64,000 nucleotides of DNA from Protopterus annectens. Lineage: Eukaryota; Chordata; Ceratodontiformes; Protopteridae. The DNA lies in contig NC_056739.1 of NCBI RefSeq assembly GCF_019279795.1, positions 13,158,968 to 13,222,967 on the forward strand. The letters are read 5' to 3'. A model generated the notes under the pieces. The model was given only the letters and a program-made list of their open reading frames with translations, had not been told where the DNA came from and searched no databases. A program made the position numbers and the translations under genes. Below, piece after piece: positions 11,188-22,039 of the stretch. Position 1 is the first letter of the stretch; each line of letters opens with the position of its first letter.

Positions 11188-12000
11188 TTAGTTACCAGAA
11201 AAACTTTTGCATTTCCCCCTTAGCCTGTTTTGCATTAAAAAATTACTTTGATATTCCAGGAAAAAAATATTCTGAAGACAGCTGGGTACATCAGTTTGAA
11301 TCTTACAACTGCCTTTCAATGTTCCCTGATTGCTCGTATAAACTTGCTTCTCTTCTGCCTGGTGCACAGTAAGCAATCATGTTCCACAAACACTCTATTG
11401 TCACCAGTTTTTAATATTTTGCCTTCTGCCACAGTTGTGTCAGAAACAACTCTTTCTGCTGGTATGATTATATATTTACTAATACAGGTCTTTGTTGTTT
11501 TTTTCATGGCCAGGTTTAAAACATAGACAATGTGACCCTTCACTTAACAAATCATGCTATTGAATACCAGTGCAGCTATTTATTTGTGCTTTCATAAAAT
11601 GGATACAGCCCATTCCTTCCAGTTTCTCTGGTACGGCAGAAAATCACAAGTTTTCTCTACGTGCTCAGTATTCTAACTCTACCATTTTTTATACAGATCT
11701 TCTTGAGCAGTCTCATACTCAGCCAGCCTTTTTTAATTTTGACTCCTGATTTGACAGTTTTATCAGTTCATCTGAATCACTGTTTAAAATGTCTTCCATT
11801 CTCCAGCCTTTTGTCATTTGACTTAATATACTGTTTAGTGGTTCATTTATTTTAATTAGCTCAGTGCACATTTGCCTTATTTTTCCACTAAATTACTGGA
11901 AGCCATCTCTTGTACCAAAGCTAGAACTTGAACTCTCTTTTGCTGAACAGCTGCAGGATTCTTCTCAGTTAGGGTTTTCTATTCACCTATTTTCCAGTTG
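11188..12000 (-). pseudogene. L1-1 ORF1 remnant
   Basis: On the minus strand this matches the L1-2 ORF1 copy at 53150-54000. Shared pieces are a coiled-coil part with RLAEYETAQE-like residues (about 11740-11690) and a C-terminal part at 11543-11316 with KILKTGDNRVFVEHDCLLCTRQKRSKF, which parallels KILKVGDSKVFVENDYSLYTRQKKSK in L1-2. L1 ORF1 proteins form trimers through a coiled coil and bind RNA with their C-terminal domains. Several frameshifts and stops break this one. Confidence 0.68.
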
Positions 12001-12129
12001 AAGCTCTCTAAGTTTCTTCTTTGCTGGTATCCAGGCAATGTACTTACTAGCCAGTAATTGAATTTTACTAAACAGGCCGAATTATTGGCCCTTATCTAAT
12101 TTCTTTTTTCACAAAGGGAGAGCTGAAAT

Positions 12130-12372
12130 TAAGCTGTTTATCAGTGTGACGCTATCTTGGAAAGCCCGTCATAGTTCAATATTGAGTAGCACTGCCACCT
12201 CTCAACACATGGCTTTCTGTTAGAGTTACTGGATGTTGTTCCTCCTGTATGAAGTCCGCATGTTCTCCCTACCTCTGTATGAGTTGTATCCATGTATTCT
12301 GGTTTCCTCCAACACCCCAAGATTCCACAGGTGAATTGGTATTCCTCTAATTTATTTATTTTATTTTCCATT
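12130..12372. repeat. Degenerate interspersed repeat (GCATGTTCTCCC...GTTTCCTCC type)
   Basis: The phrases GCATGTTCTCCC, TATTCTGGTTTCCTCCAACACCCCAA and CACAGGTGAATTGG match a sequence style that recurs in fish and other vertebrate repeats. I cannot assign a family or orientation with confidence. It lies between the L1-1 5' side and the 3' tail of L2-1. Confidence 0.4.
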
Positions 12373-12379
12373 TGTTTAC

Positions 12380-14170
12380 TGGGTTAGTCCGACTGGATAC
12401 ATGGTGACCGTTTTCAGTGGAGGCCCAGGGAGAAAAGCTCCAAATAATAGCAAAAAATTATAAAAAATAATAAAAATAATTAAAAAATATATATAAACAT
12501 GGCTATTTTGTACAAAGAGCATCGAACATATAAAAGGAGTAAAAATCAGAGTTTTACAATTGATGGAGCATACAATAGTCAGAATACTGAGAAACAATTA
12601 AACAAGATATTATACAACAAATATAGAATTGCTTGAACATAAATTCAAAAAGCAGTTTCCATAGACAAACAGGATCATAAACTAGAAATCATAACTATAA
12701 AGGTGGCCTAAACACCTGGTTCACAATACTAAGTGAAACTACACAGTACACCTATCTAGGGATGTTGAAAGTCAAGAAGAGGTGAAATTAGTCTGGTTCT
12801 GTACAGGAACATATCCAAGTTTTGAATAGATCTTTTAGTAGGGATTTGAAAGTATGTTTACTATTTAAACATCTAATGTCAGGGGGTAGAGAGTTCCAGG
12901 CCTTAGCAACTGCATAGGAATAAAGAGATTGGCCTGAGCTATGTAAGCAACTGGTAACAGTCAGTAGGGCGGTATTGGAAAATCTTAGTTGACGCACAGT
13001 ATTATGGAAGGTGAGCAAACCAGAGAGGGCAGGTATTTTATTTGGTTGGTATAGCAGTTGATGGGTCAGGAGAAGATTATTGTATTTTAGTTGGTTAGGG
13101 AGTTCTAACCATCCTAGTTGTCTTAGGGAGAGGCAATGATGAGAACAAAACTTAGCATTGGTTGCAAATTTTGAGATTTTACTGTAGCCGGTAGATAGTT
13201 TCAAAAGGTCAGATTTGTTTAGGTTAGTTAGAACTGGGGAAGCATATAGTAAGTTGGAGAGTAGATGGGTACGAGAAATAGTGATTCGGGATTCCTGTGT
13301 GAGGAAGCTCTTACAGCGGTAGAGTGAACCTAGTTTTTTATGAACTTTGGCAATTGTCAGTGCTATATGTTTGTCACATTTTAGGTTTTGGTCAATAGTT
13401 ACACCTAGTAGCTTGGCTTGGGTTACTGGTGTGATAAGGGTATTGTTGGAGGATGTTATTGAGAAGGGTGAGGTAGGGGTGAAAGTTTTGGATGGGTGGA
13501 AGATCATGCGTTGGGTCTTAGATGGGTTTAGTATGAGTTTGGAGGAATTTAGCCATTTTTCTATAGTAAAGGCTTACTGGGTTCTATCTTGGAGTAATTG
13601 TAGAGAGGGGGGTTGAGCAAATAAGGGTGGTGTCATCAGCATACTGTACTATATTAGTTTGTTGGGTAGCAGAGGGGAGGTTATTGGTAAAGATGGAAAA
13701 CAGTACAGGACCAAGAATGGATCCTTGCAGAACACCTTGTCCCACTGGGAGGAGAGGGGAGAGAGAGTTATGCCATTTAACAGCTTGTTGCTGGAGGGAC
13801 AGATAATTTTTAAACCACAGTAGACAATAGTTATCCAGATTGAGCTCAGAGAGAGTTGACAGTAATTTGCAGTGGGATACCATGTCAAATGCCTTTGATA
13901 GGTCTAGGAAAATAACAGATACTAAATTACCAAGATTTCTATGTTGGTTGACATGGTCAGTAAAGTATATAAGGGCAGAGGTGGTACTATGGTTTGGCCG
14001 AAATCCATGCTGGGAATTTGCTAGCAGGTTATATTGAAGAAGATGATTCAGTAGTTGGGTATGTACACATTTTTCTAAGATTTTTGATAGGGGAGATAGT
14101 ATAGCTATGGGGCGATAATTACTAAGTTCTGTGTAGGGGGATGACGCAAGAAATTTTCCAGAGAGAGGAA
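12380..14170 (-). mobile_element. L2-like LINE copy L2-1 (3' half)
   Basis: Minus-strand LINE whose 3' end (12380-12445, TTTACTGGGTTAGTCCGACTGGATAC...TTTTCAGTGGAGGCCCAGGGAGAAAAGCTCC) is shared with L2-4 (62740-62812) and, on the other strand, with L2-2 (27290-27375). The tail is a TTTATTTATTTTATTT tract at 12350-12368. The element is truncated near 14170, inside the RT, next to a TG repeat. It may once have been continuous with the endonuclease fragment at 17877-18914 (L2-3), but some 600 bp of the linker would then be missing. Confidence 0.82.
12788..14165 (-). pseudogene. L2-1 ORF2: reverse transcriptase and C-terminal domain
   Basis: RT order on the minus strand is: ELSNYRPIAILSPLSKI near 14125-14080, FRPNHSTTSAL..., the first Asp box in VIFLDLSKAFDMVSH (about 13910-13875), VLQGSILGPVLFSIFTNNLPS (about 13740-13685) and the intact YADD at 13632-13643. 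The 239-residue C-terminal part (13507-12788) is open, with KLLGVTIDQNLK, LLSNLLYASPVL, WLELPNQLKYN and AVAKAWNSLPPDIR, all typical of L2/CR1 thumb and tail regions. A frameshift separates the two open blocks near 13585-13510. Palm catalytic residues remain, but the frame and the 5' half are lost. Confidence 0.85.
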
Positions 14171-14201
14171 ACAGTGTGTTCAGCTATGCATGTAGCTTAA
14201 G

Positions 14202-14207
<6 letters not shown>

Positions 14208-14279
<72 letters not shown>

Positions 14280-14307
14280 GTCTTGCGGTGTGTGTGTGTG
14301 TGTGTGT
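14208..14307. repeat. (TG)n microsatellite
   Basis: A pure 68-nt TG run (14208-14275), a short break TAAATGTCTTGCG and a second run to 14307. The long His-Thr frames read from the other strand are artefacts of this repeat. Confidence 0.97.
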
Positions 14308-15699
14308 AAGTGTCTTGTGATACAGCTGGCTTGTCAGTGGTAGTTTTAGAATGCTTGTGCATGTGTGAAAAAATATCACCAATTTCATCTGTGGGCACAC
14401 ATATATTACTCTTCCAGGTACCAACACAGAAAAGCAGTTAACAAGTAATGATCTTTCAAAAATAAGGCATAAAATGCACTACAGATTATCTAAGCCCTAT
14501 TAGAGCAAGACCCCCAAATGTACAGCATTTTAACACAGGTTTAGTAAGGACACTATCCTCAACCTCTGTCCTAAGCCTCACCTAAACACGGGTATCCACA
14601 GAAGATCACTATACCTTATGTGTGGATTATGGAGTGTGTGGTCATAATTTCTTTAAGTTTTCCCACAATCAAACCTCAGAGTTATGCAAAGATGATCTCC
14701 ATAGCTTGTCTAGAAGCACTGTACTGTAAAGAAGTAGCAAACTGGAATACATTACTGTAATTACTGCTGTTCACTTTCCTCACATGTGCATGTATATAAG
14801 AGGAAATCTTTTGAGGTAGGGGTAAAGATGCATGCTGGGTATATACATATGACAGCAGCAAGCTGAATTATATCTCTGCAGCCATTTGTTCTTTTTTGAC
14901 CCAGTCTCACATTAAAGGGGTATATAAAGTGGCTGTCATTGGCAGGTTAGTGTGTGGAGGCATGCTGTGTATATTTATGACAGCAGCAATTTTAAATATA
15001 TGACTCTGACAATTTCTTCTTTTACTTTCATCCCAATCTAACTCCAAAGGGGTACACAAAATATGACCAGCTTTTTTTTTTGCAGGGCTGGGGGGGGGGA
15101 GGCTGTAGGGAGGCAGGCGCTATTCACAGATATGATTCTATGTACCTCTGCATTTGTCTTTTAAATTTATCGGTAACCACCGCTTTTTTTTTTTTTTTTT
15201 CAGATTTGAAGATTAAGCATTGGACAAAACATATTTCTTCATTAAAAGAACAAAAATGAAACTACTTTCCTAACTTATGAGTTTTCTTTAGATTATTATT
15301 TGATCAAGAGGGTGGAAAAAAGCTCTAAAATATACCACAGAACACCTAAAACCAAAAAACTTATGGGTATCTAGCAGTCCCCAGACCCTAGGCTTACTTC
15401 AGGTATTTCTTCCACAGTTATTACAGTACCATCTGGTCAGTTAGGGTATGTTGAAATCATTGAAGAAGAAGCAGAACAGGAAGCCAGAGTGTGAAAAAAG
15501 TAACATGTAATCTGTCAGAATATTATGTGTGAGGTGGCCATACTGGGGGGGGGGGAGTGGTTGTGTGCAGGAGGATAGTGGGGAGTGATGGGGGGGTGCA
15601 CCATGGAATTTGCTGCCTAGGGATCCCTTTTGCCTAAGGACAACCCTCATGATTGTTGCTACTAAAATGCCAGGAAGAATACAGTGAGATCACAATCAT
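14308..15699. other. Gene-free stretch with short tandem repeats
   Basis: AT-rich sequence without coding signal or a recognisable element. It contains a 130-bp tandem duplication (listed separately), G-rich runs at 15087-15098 and 15546-15555, and a poly-T tract at 15184-15200. Confidence 0.6.
14830..15070. repeat. Diverged 130-bp tandem duplication
   Basis: Two units start at 14830 and 14959/14960. Both contain GCATGCTG.GTATAT, ATGACAGCAGCAA, a T-rich TTTCTTCTTTT-like stretch, TCTCAC/TCTAAC and AAAGGGGTA.A.AAA. The divergence indicates an old duplication of unknown origin. Confidence 0.7.
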
Positions 15700-15857
15700 A
15701 AATTAAACTACACAGTTGAAGACAGTTTTAGTGTATATGAAAAAAAGACATTTGTGCATCTACTTACTATAAATGCAGATGTTTGAGTATTTTCACTGTT
15801 GTAGTAATAACCTCTGGGACTTTGTGCCATGGAAGCCATTGACCGTCCCAAATACCA

Positions 15858-17345
15858 GAGAGTTGATACCTTCTCCCCCAGGGCTGGTAGACACCCTCCC
15901 ATCTGATGTCGGGAAATCAGGGAATAAGGTTCAGAAATTCTTCTAGCTGATGTAACAGCCACCAGTAGGACAGTTATTTCAGGTGATGAACTTGTGGTCA
16001 GAATGCTTAGTTAGGTTTTCAAGTACAAAGTTTAGGCCACAGTAGGGGGAAGGGGCCCTCCTTGGGGGATTTAGTTGGATGATATCTTTGAGAAATTGTG
16101 TTAAAACAGGATGAGAGATCAAAGGTGGGAATTGTCAAGATACCCTTGACAAAGAGTTGTCTGGAGGGAATGAAGATCCTATCATCCAGCCTGCCAGCTT
16201 CACAGTCACCAAGTGGGGGGGGGGGGGTATGGTGTCTCCATGTTCTGTGACAGGATATCTACCTCCAATGGAAGCATTCAAGATTTCTCTTTGGCCATGC
16301 TATGGAGCATGGAGAACCAATACTTTCTGGGACAAAAGGATATTATCAGGATACTCCTCAGCCAGTTCTCCCTAATTTTTTGAATCACCCTGGAAATGAA
16401 GGGTAGAGGAGGAAGGTGTATAGAAATCGACCTGTTCAGGAGAAGTAGAAGGCATCTATCCTTCAGGCTGTGTGTGTTGAGGTCCTTTGATCTGCTGGTT
16501 TTCTTTAAAGGTAAACAGATCTACATTTAGCATACCCCACTCATCTGTGAGTCTGTGAAAAAATGACAGTTTTAGCATCCATTTTTGTGGGTCTATCACA
16601 GACCTGCTGAGATGGTTTGCCAAGTTGTCTTCTGTTTGTAAAAGGTACTGAGCCAGTAGCTACAGTTCCATCTCCTGTGCTTCCTCACAAAGATGCATGG
16701 CCATACATCACTGTATTGCTGTCAGTCCTGATCAAAAGAATGCCAAATTCCCACTTTTGTTTAAATGCCACAAGGCCTCTGAGACCATCCGTCATTTCTT
16801 CAAGTTGATGTTTTTTTATGAATGAGCTGTCCCAACTGCCTTCCATCTTTACTTCCCTTGTGTGAGTACCCTAAGAGAGATTCAAGGCATAATAATAATA
16901 ATAATAATAATATCCATTTGCTAACTGTGTAGGCCCATGAACACACAAGTCCCTTTTCAGGGGGGACCTGGAAACAATGTCTGGTTAAGTGACTTGCTCA
17001 AGGTCACACAGTAGGCAAATGAGGGCTGAAGGAATCAAAGCAGGCATCCATAGTGATTACTAGGTGTCCTGCCTGAATAGTGAAGGGGACTCCTGGGTTC
17101 AGGTTGCAGAAACCTATCCACCGCATGAGTTCCTTCTTGGTCCAGGAGAGCAGTGTTACCTTGAAATGCAAGGGGTGTTGTTGTTGGTATCACATACCTT
17201 TCAAATACCACTGGATATTTCTCATGTGTAATTTGGCCAGGAATTTCATCAATATGCAGGAGGCCATGTACCCCAAAATTCTCAGACATTTTCTGGCTGT
17301 GTCTGTATACTGCCACATGACTGATTAAAAGCACTGGTAACAAAG
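15858..17345 (-). pseudogene. DIRS B4 recombinase / RNase H remnants
   Basis: The clearest match is MAVTSARRISEP at 15962-15927, the box-I region of DIRS tyrosine recombinases (TSARRVSEL in B1 and A1), with the box-I Arg retained. Farther up, about 16745-16700 on the minus strand reads RTDSNTVMYGHASL, aligning with the RNase H block TDNTTVMWYINKQGG of B1. At 17343-17035 a frame carries SHVAVYRHSQKMSENFG...ASCIL-like sequence, near the RT to RNase H junction of B1. Stops and frameshifts are frequent and nothing here is functional. Confidence 0.55.
16889..17085 (-). mobile_element. CORE-SINE (MIR-like)
   Basis: The plus strand reads GGTTAAGTGACTTGCTCAAGGTCACACAG at 16983-17011. This is the reverse complement of the conserved core of MIR/CORE-SINEs (GTGTGACCTTG...CAAGTCACTTAACC). 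To the right, GGAATCAAAGC resembles a decayed B box in the same orientation. To the left an AAT repeat (16890-16911) forms the 3' tail. Order and orientation therefore fit a minus-strand tRNA-derived SINE inserted into DIRS B4. Confidence 0.72.
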
Positions 17346-17479
17346 ATGATCTTTTCCTAGGGAAGAAAAGCTTTCTATGTCCTGGAATTAAACATTGCCC
17401 CTAGAAAGGTTACTTTTGTGGAATGCTAGAGGATGGACATTTTCAAATTGAACAAGAATCCCAGATTTGACAGGCATTC

Positions 17480-17546
17480 CTGTCTTTAAATTACTAGTTT
17501 CCCATCAGGACACAAGTGCTCATCATCAATTGAATTCTGCTCACTG
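17480..17546. repeat. ~65-bp direct repeat, copy 1
   Basis: TCTTTAAATTACTAGTTTCC followed by CATCAGGACACAAGTGCTCATC and TTGAATTCTG.TCACTG recurs at 19369-19436. A shorter version (TCTTTAAATTACTAGTCTCC, CATCAGGGCACA) lies at 20052-20085. The copies flank the L2-3 segment and the upstream part of L2-2. Confidence 0.8.
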
Positions 17547-17820
17547 CACACTCAGGCAATTCTGCAGTCCATGGCTGCCACCCCACCCATACAGTCTAGG
17601 AAGGAATCAGTACTGCAAAACTAAACCAATGATATACCCTTTGAGCCTGAAGAGCAGGGTCAGTCCACCCAGGCATTCTACATCACACTTGGGCAACTCT
17701 GCAGTCCACGGCTACCACCCCACCCATACAGTCTAGGAAGGAATCAGTACTGCAAAACTAAACCAAGGATATACCCTTTGAGTCTGAAGAGCAGGGTCAG
17801 TCCACCAAGGCATTCTACAT
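17547..17820. repeat. 137-bp tandem duplication
   Basis: Two nearly identical units, 17547-17683 and 17684-17820, each with GGCAA.TCTGCAGTCCA, CCCCACCCATACAGTCTAGG, AATCAGTACTGCAAAACTAA and GAAGAGCAGGGTCAGTCCACC. The low divergence marks a recent duplication. No coding potential. Confidence 0.92.
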
Positions 17821-17876
17821 GCATGTGTTATGATAGTGAAGCTTTAACATTAGCTGTGTTAGTAGTTCTCAGTGTG

Positions 17877-18914
17877 CTAATAACACTGACTGACTGAGCC
17901 TTGTGTCCTCCCTCCTTTGCATCTAATAGAGCGTAATGGTGCATGGTGGTTCAGGATGGTTAAGAATGTAGTATTAAAATAGGCTACAGCTTCATCAAGT
18001 GGAAGATATTTTAGTGGTGTCCAATTACATAGTTTAAGTTCTGTCAGGAAAAGATCATGGTTAAATTGTTTTTTGCAGCGAACAGTTCTGGCAGTGCTGG
18101 GAAGAGTGAGGTTGGTTTTAGATCGAATAAAGTAGGTTAGGGAATGGTCACTTAGATCATCTGGGAGGGTCCCTACTTTGTAGGTTTGTAGAGGATTATT
18201 AGTGAGTATCCAGTCCAATGTAGTTTCTTTGTTGTTGGTTTTGTGAGTTCTGGTAGAGGAGTTAATGGTTTGTGTAAAGCCATATAAGTTAATATGGGTG
18301 GAAGGGTGTATACTATTACAGGACTGCCAATCAATATTGACATCTCCTACAATTATAGTTTCTTGTGGGAGGTTGATAGTAATAACATTCAGGATATTTT
18401 CAAGGGTATTTATATTGTTTCCTGGTGGAAGGTATAAACAGATGACATTAATAGCTTTACTAGGGTTGACCTGAAGTTTAGTGATGAGTATTTCGGCTTT
18501 ATTGTCTAAAGGTGGGTTAAGGTCAATGGTGCTGATTTGTAGTTTGGTTTTGTAGAGGATTGCGACTCCTCCTCCCTTTTTAGTAGTACGGTCTTTTCTG
18601 ATGATGTTATATCCTGGAGGGGTTACTTCGTTATCTTTGATTGAAGGTTTAAGCCAAGTTTCAGATAGGCATAGGATATCGAATTGGTGGACATCTAGGA
18701 GGGCATGTAGGTGTGGGATTTTATTATTAATGCTCCGTATATTAAGATGTGTTATAAGGATAGAGTTAGCTGGCTTGGAAGGGGTTATGGAGCTACTGGT
18801 AATAAGAGTACATTTATCAGCGGTACAGGTATGGTTAGGACCAGGGTTTGGGTATATGTCTCCATCTAGTAGGGAGTGAAGGTATGTGATGTGAAGAAGC
18901 CTCCCTTTATCCAA
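17877..18914 (-). pseudogene. L2-3 ORF: APE endonuclease domain, open but truncated
   Basis: This 345-residue frame is the best preserved LINE endonuclease here. Residues 18-26 read GDIYPNPGP, a 2A-like motif near the N terminus. The APE domain follows: LNIRSINNK (catalytic Asn), LSETWLKPS (catalytic Glu), GGGVAILYKTKL, an IVGDVNIDWQS block (usually GDFN), a LDWILTN block and LSDHSLTYF (SDH box). The last ~50 residues are linker (WTPLKYLPLDEAVAYFNTTF). The frame reaches a stop at the element break, and no RT follows. The ATG at 18912-18914 is the first Met; an upstream start cannot be excluded. Confidence 0.85.
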
Positions 18915-19330
18915 GAAAGGAAATGGGCAACACAGGAAATTTCCAAAAGTCCAGAATACAGCAAAGCCTGTATTTGGACTACTCTAAGTCAGGTAAGACG
19001 GGAAACAAGGATAATTTTTTGTTTTTTTTTCTTTTTTGCAACAAACAGCAGGAAAATGCAATAAATATGTAACACAGGCTAGCGCACTTGAGTGTATAGC
19101 CTCAACAGGTAAATGCAACAAACAGGACAAACTTTAAAAGTGCAGGTGCAAAAACAACTTTAAACAGTTTAAAACAGTTCAAGAAGCAGAAATACTTGCA
19201 GTTTAGCTAGATCGGACAGCCGCCCAGGTAGTAGCAGGAAAAAAAACACTTTTATCAGGTTAGCAGTCACTCTTTTAGCCTCTCTGCTGCTAGCACCACT
19301 CTGCAGGACCACGAGGAGCTTGGCTGAGTA
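17877..19330 (-). mobile_element. L2-like LINE copy L2-3 (5' leader and endonuclease end)
   Basis: Minus-strand fragment with a long open endonuclease frame (18914-17877) preceded by a ~400-bp non-coding leader (18915-19330) containing a poly-T tract. It stops abruptly at 17877 in the linker after the endonuclease. The RT half is absent here; L2-1 (12380-14170) could be its separated 3' half, but this is unproven. Confidence 0.75.
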
Positions 19331-20300
19331 GTAATAAGTCTATATTAGATTCCTGCTGTTTATGGAGCTATCTTTAAATTACTAGTCTCCCATCAGGACA
19401 CAAGTGCTCATCAGCAGTTGAATTCTGTTCACTGGTAAGCCATTAGACCTCAGGAATTTCTTAGTGTTGTTTTTAGCTAATTATTTCGATCTATACAACT
19501 AATATTCATTTTCTAATTCTTGACTATTGCTCTGCCAATTTGTTTATTTCACTGGTCTGATTCTGCCATTCAGCAACAGTGTTTTACTGACATTACCACT
19601 ACAGCTATGTTGTCTCTATGCAACTATGCAGTGATAGTGGTGGGGTTTGTCTATTCTCTGTGATTAAAACGTAACCCTCAAAAGCAGCCCTTTCAGTGCT
19701 GTTTGCCTTAGTTTTGTATCACTTGAGCCCCACCTGTTTATTTGCATCTCTATACATTCCCCTTTATTGCTAATGTATCTCCCTACTCTAATCTGTGCAC
19801 AAACTGACTACTAATAAGCAAGTCAATATGAAGACACACTCCCAACCTTAACAAACTTTGCTGTCTCTTCTCTCCTTCACTTTACAAGTAGAGTTTGTAT
19901 TACTACTCGACCCTTGAGGCCTTCACTCAGTTTTCCACTGCTTGCCTCTCTGGTTTGGCTGGTTTCTTTGCATTGCACCTGGTTCACACCCTTTTTGCTA
20001 CCACCCACCTCGATACCAAGTCTGTATTAGATTCCTGCTGTTTATGGAGCCATCTTTAAATTACTAGTCTCCCATCAGGGCACAGGGGGTTTAAGCCCTG
20101 CTCCATTCGTCTGTGCTACGCACCAGCTCACTTTGTGCCCCACCCTGCCCCCCATTACATCTAGATTTATTCTAGGCACTAACCCCTTCCAATAACCAGG
20201 AACCAATTAGAACAATACTAGTAATCTATCTCCTCTGCCACCCACAGTACCCAAATCCACTTCAATCTAACTGTTCATCTGACACAGTCAAGCTACTACC
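19331..20300. other. Gene-free stretch; duplicated leader-like sequence
   Basis: Holds two copies, ~685 bp apart (19346 and 20027), of T.TATTAGATTCCTGCTGTTTATGGAGC.ATCTTTAAATTACTAG. It is probably the 5' untranslated region of an L2-type element (L2-2 starts coding near 20305), partly duplicated. No ORF is supported. Confidence 0.5.
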
Positions 20301-20304
20301 TAAT

Positions 20305-22034
20305 ATGCTTATACTCCTCACTTGCACTCTTCTTGCACACCTTACATCCTACCAGAACTCCATAACACACAAACCCCACTACTATCACTGCACCCTTACT
20401 CTCACTTCTATCCATCACCCAACTAATAATTACACTTGTCATACCATCACATTCTCTATTCCAATACACCCACCATACTACCAGTCACCTTTTACATTCA
20501 GACAAAAAATATCCCTAAAATATGACAGTTTAATTTCAGGATATATAAAACTTATGTTTACTTCCCTATCTAAATTAGCCCTCAGTGGTGATATCCACCC
20601 TAACCCTGGTCTTACCATTACTAACTCCTCACCTAAAAATCTGCCTAATAGCTGCTTCGTCTCACAACTAACATCCAACAGAAAGCCATCTGACCTCTTG
20701 TTCATGTGTCTAAATATCAGAAGTATAATTAATAAAACCCATGACCTAAACACCAACATACCCTTATACTCTCCTGATATTCTCATCCTGACTGAAACCT
20801 GGCTCAATCCTCACATCAAAAGTGAGGAAATACTCCCAAGAGGTTATAACATTCTTTGAGTAGATAGACTATCTAAGAAAGGGGCTGGTGTGGCTCTAAT
20901 GTTTAAACACCACCTCAATATCCAGATCCTAAAGACATCTGATCCCACATTGGAAATGAAGAAATCCTATATGCCAACCTCAAACTAAACCCAAATAAAA
21001 CAATTAAAATCATAGGATGCTACTTCCCACCCGGCCAAAACATCCCACCCCTGGAAAACCTCCTGAATTGGGCTAACCATTCCCTACCCCAGGAAACCAT
21101 AATCCTAGGTGATTTTAATATCAACTGGTTATCTTGTAGTAACAATCATCCAGCCCAGCACCTAAACCTTCATAATTTTTCCCAACTAATACAGTCACCT
21201 ACCCGGATAAATAAAAACTTTAACAGACATACTACTCTCGACTGGATATTAGTCAATAAAGACCCTCACTCATACTTAGCTGGCTGTCTACCAGACAGCC
21301 TCAGTGACCACATACATTCCAACATTCCTTCTGAGACACCACTTAAATTGTGCTAAACCCATTATCTATAGGCAAATCTGAAATAGGGTAAAGTTTAACC
21401 CATTATCTATAGGCAAATTCGAAATAGAGTACATTTTAACCCTCTCTCCTTTATCTCATCCCTTCAAAAATGTGACTGGACATCACTAAAGTACCTCAAT
21501 CTGGATGAAGCCGTCCACTTCTTCAACAGCACCTTCCTAAACATCCTAAACACACGTGCCCCCATAAGAAATGCCAGAATCAAAACACTGTACTCCCCTT
21601 GGCTACAAAAAAGCACGAGGGCACTAATGAAAATCAGAGATAAGGCCTGGGAGCACTGGCACTTAACAAAAACTCCCTCCCCTACACAGTCATTCCTAGA
21701 GTCGCGCAACAAGGTCAAAAAGCAAATAAAAGAAGATGAAACCCAATATTATCAGTCTGCCCTAAACTCCTCCCACCACAACCCTAAGCAGTTCTGGTCC
21801 ACAATAAACTCCATTCTCCACGCAGGTAAAGTAGGCACCCCCCTACCTACCACTCCCCGTTCCTCCAGCAGTATTGCTGACTCATTCAATAAACACTTTC
21901 CTGAAACCATTCTGTCTTTGACTAAACAACACAACCCTCTACCCACCCTCCCCACATCAAAACCAAATACTCTGCCCACAGTCTTTTCTTTTTCATCAGT
22001 GCCTACCTTTCTACCTAACACTCTAGTAATAGGC
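20305..22034 (+). pseudogene. L2-2 endonuclease half
   Basis: The open part 20305-20859 (184 residues) ends in endonuclease sequence: CLNIRSIINKTHDL (Asn box) and ILTETWLNPH (Glu box). A 2A-like GDIHPNPGL lies at 20587-20613; its final Pro is replaced by Leu, which would abolish 2A recoding. A stop at 20860-20862 is followed by frameshifted pieces: GVALMFKHHLNIQ, IILGDFNINWLS (about 21100-21135), LDWILVNKDP and a degraded SDH box near 21305. The linker (21627-22034) carries KIRDKAWEHWHLTKTP and QFWSTINSILH, as in other L2 ORFs. The first ~70 residues before the 2A-like motif are low complexity, and the true start may be a later Met. Confidence 0.78.
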
Positions 22035-22039
22035 TAGTC

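Larger units (their letters stand above)
5955..12060 (-). mobile_element. L1-like LINE copy L1-1, old and heavily interrupted
   Basis: On the minus strand, ORF1 (about 12000-11190), an inter-ORF gap and ORF2 (about 10570-5955) appear in L1 order. Landmarks are an ORF1 coiled coil and C-terminal domain, an endonuclease LLQ-THL block, the RT blocks SKSPGIDGI, DAEKAFNR, GTKQGCPLS and FADD, and a C-terminal tail. Two later insertions split ORF2: 7497-8059 and 8483-9083. The 3' end meets DIRS A0 near 5950. Dense stops show that it is ancient. Confidence 0.78.
15700..17460 (-). mobile_element. DIRS-like copy B4, internally deleted
   Basis: The left end (15730-15800, CATCTACTTACTATAAATGCAGATGTTTGAGTATTTTCACTG) matches the left terminus of copy B1 (31803-31850). 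It is followed almost at once by recombinase-coding sequence, so the 3' part of the recombinase and the internal complementary region are deleted. The rest, read on the minus strand, passes through recombinase, methyltransferase-like and RNase H sequence into RT-like sequence near 17340. A CORE-SINE interrupts it at 16889-17085. Confidence 0.68.

Noticed and set aside
14180..14427. Long His-Thr repeat protein on the minus strand
   Set aside because: It is only the translation of the TG microsatellite.
12788..18914. L2-1 and L2-3 as one element split by the 14170-17876 block
   Set aside because: The order and strand fit, but about 600 bp of linker is missing and no target duplication marks the block, so they are listed separately.
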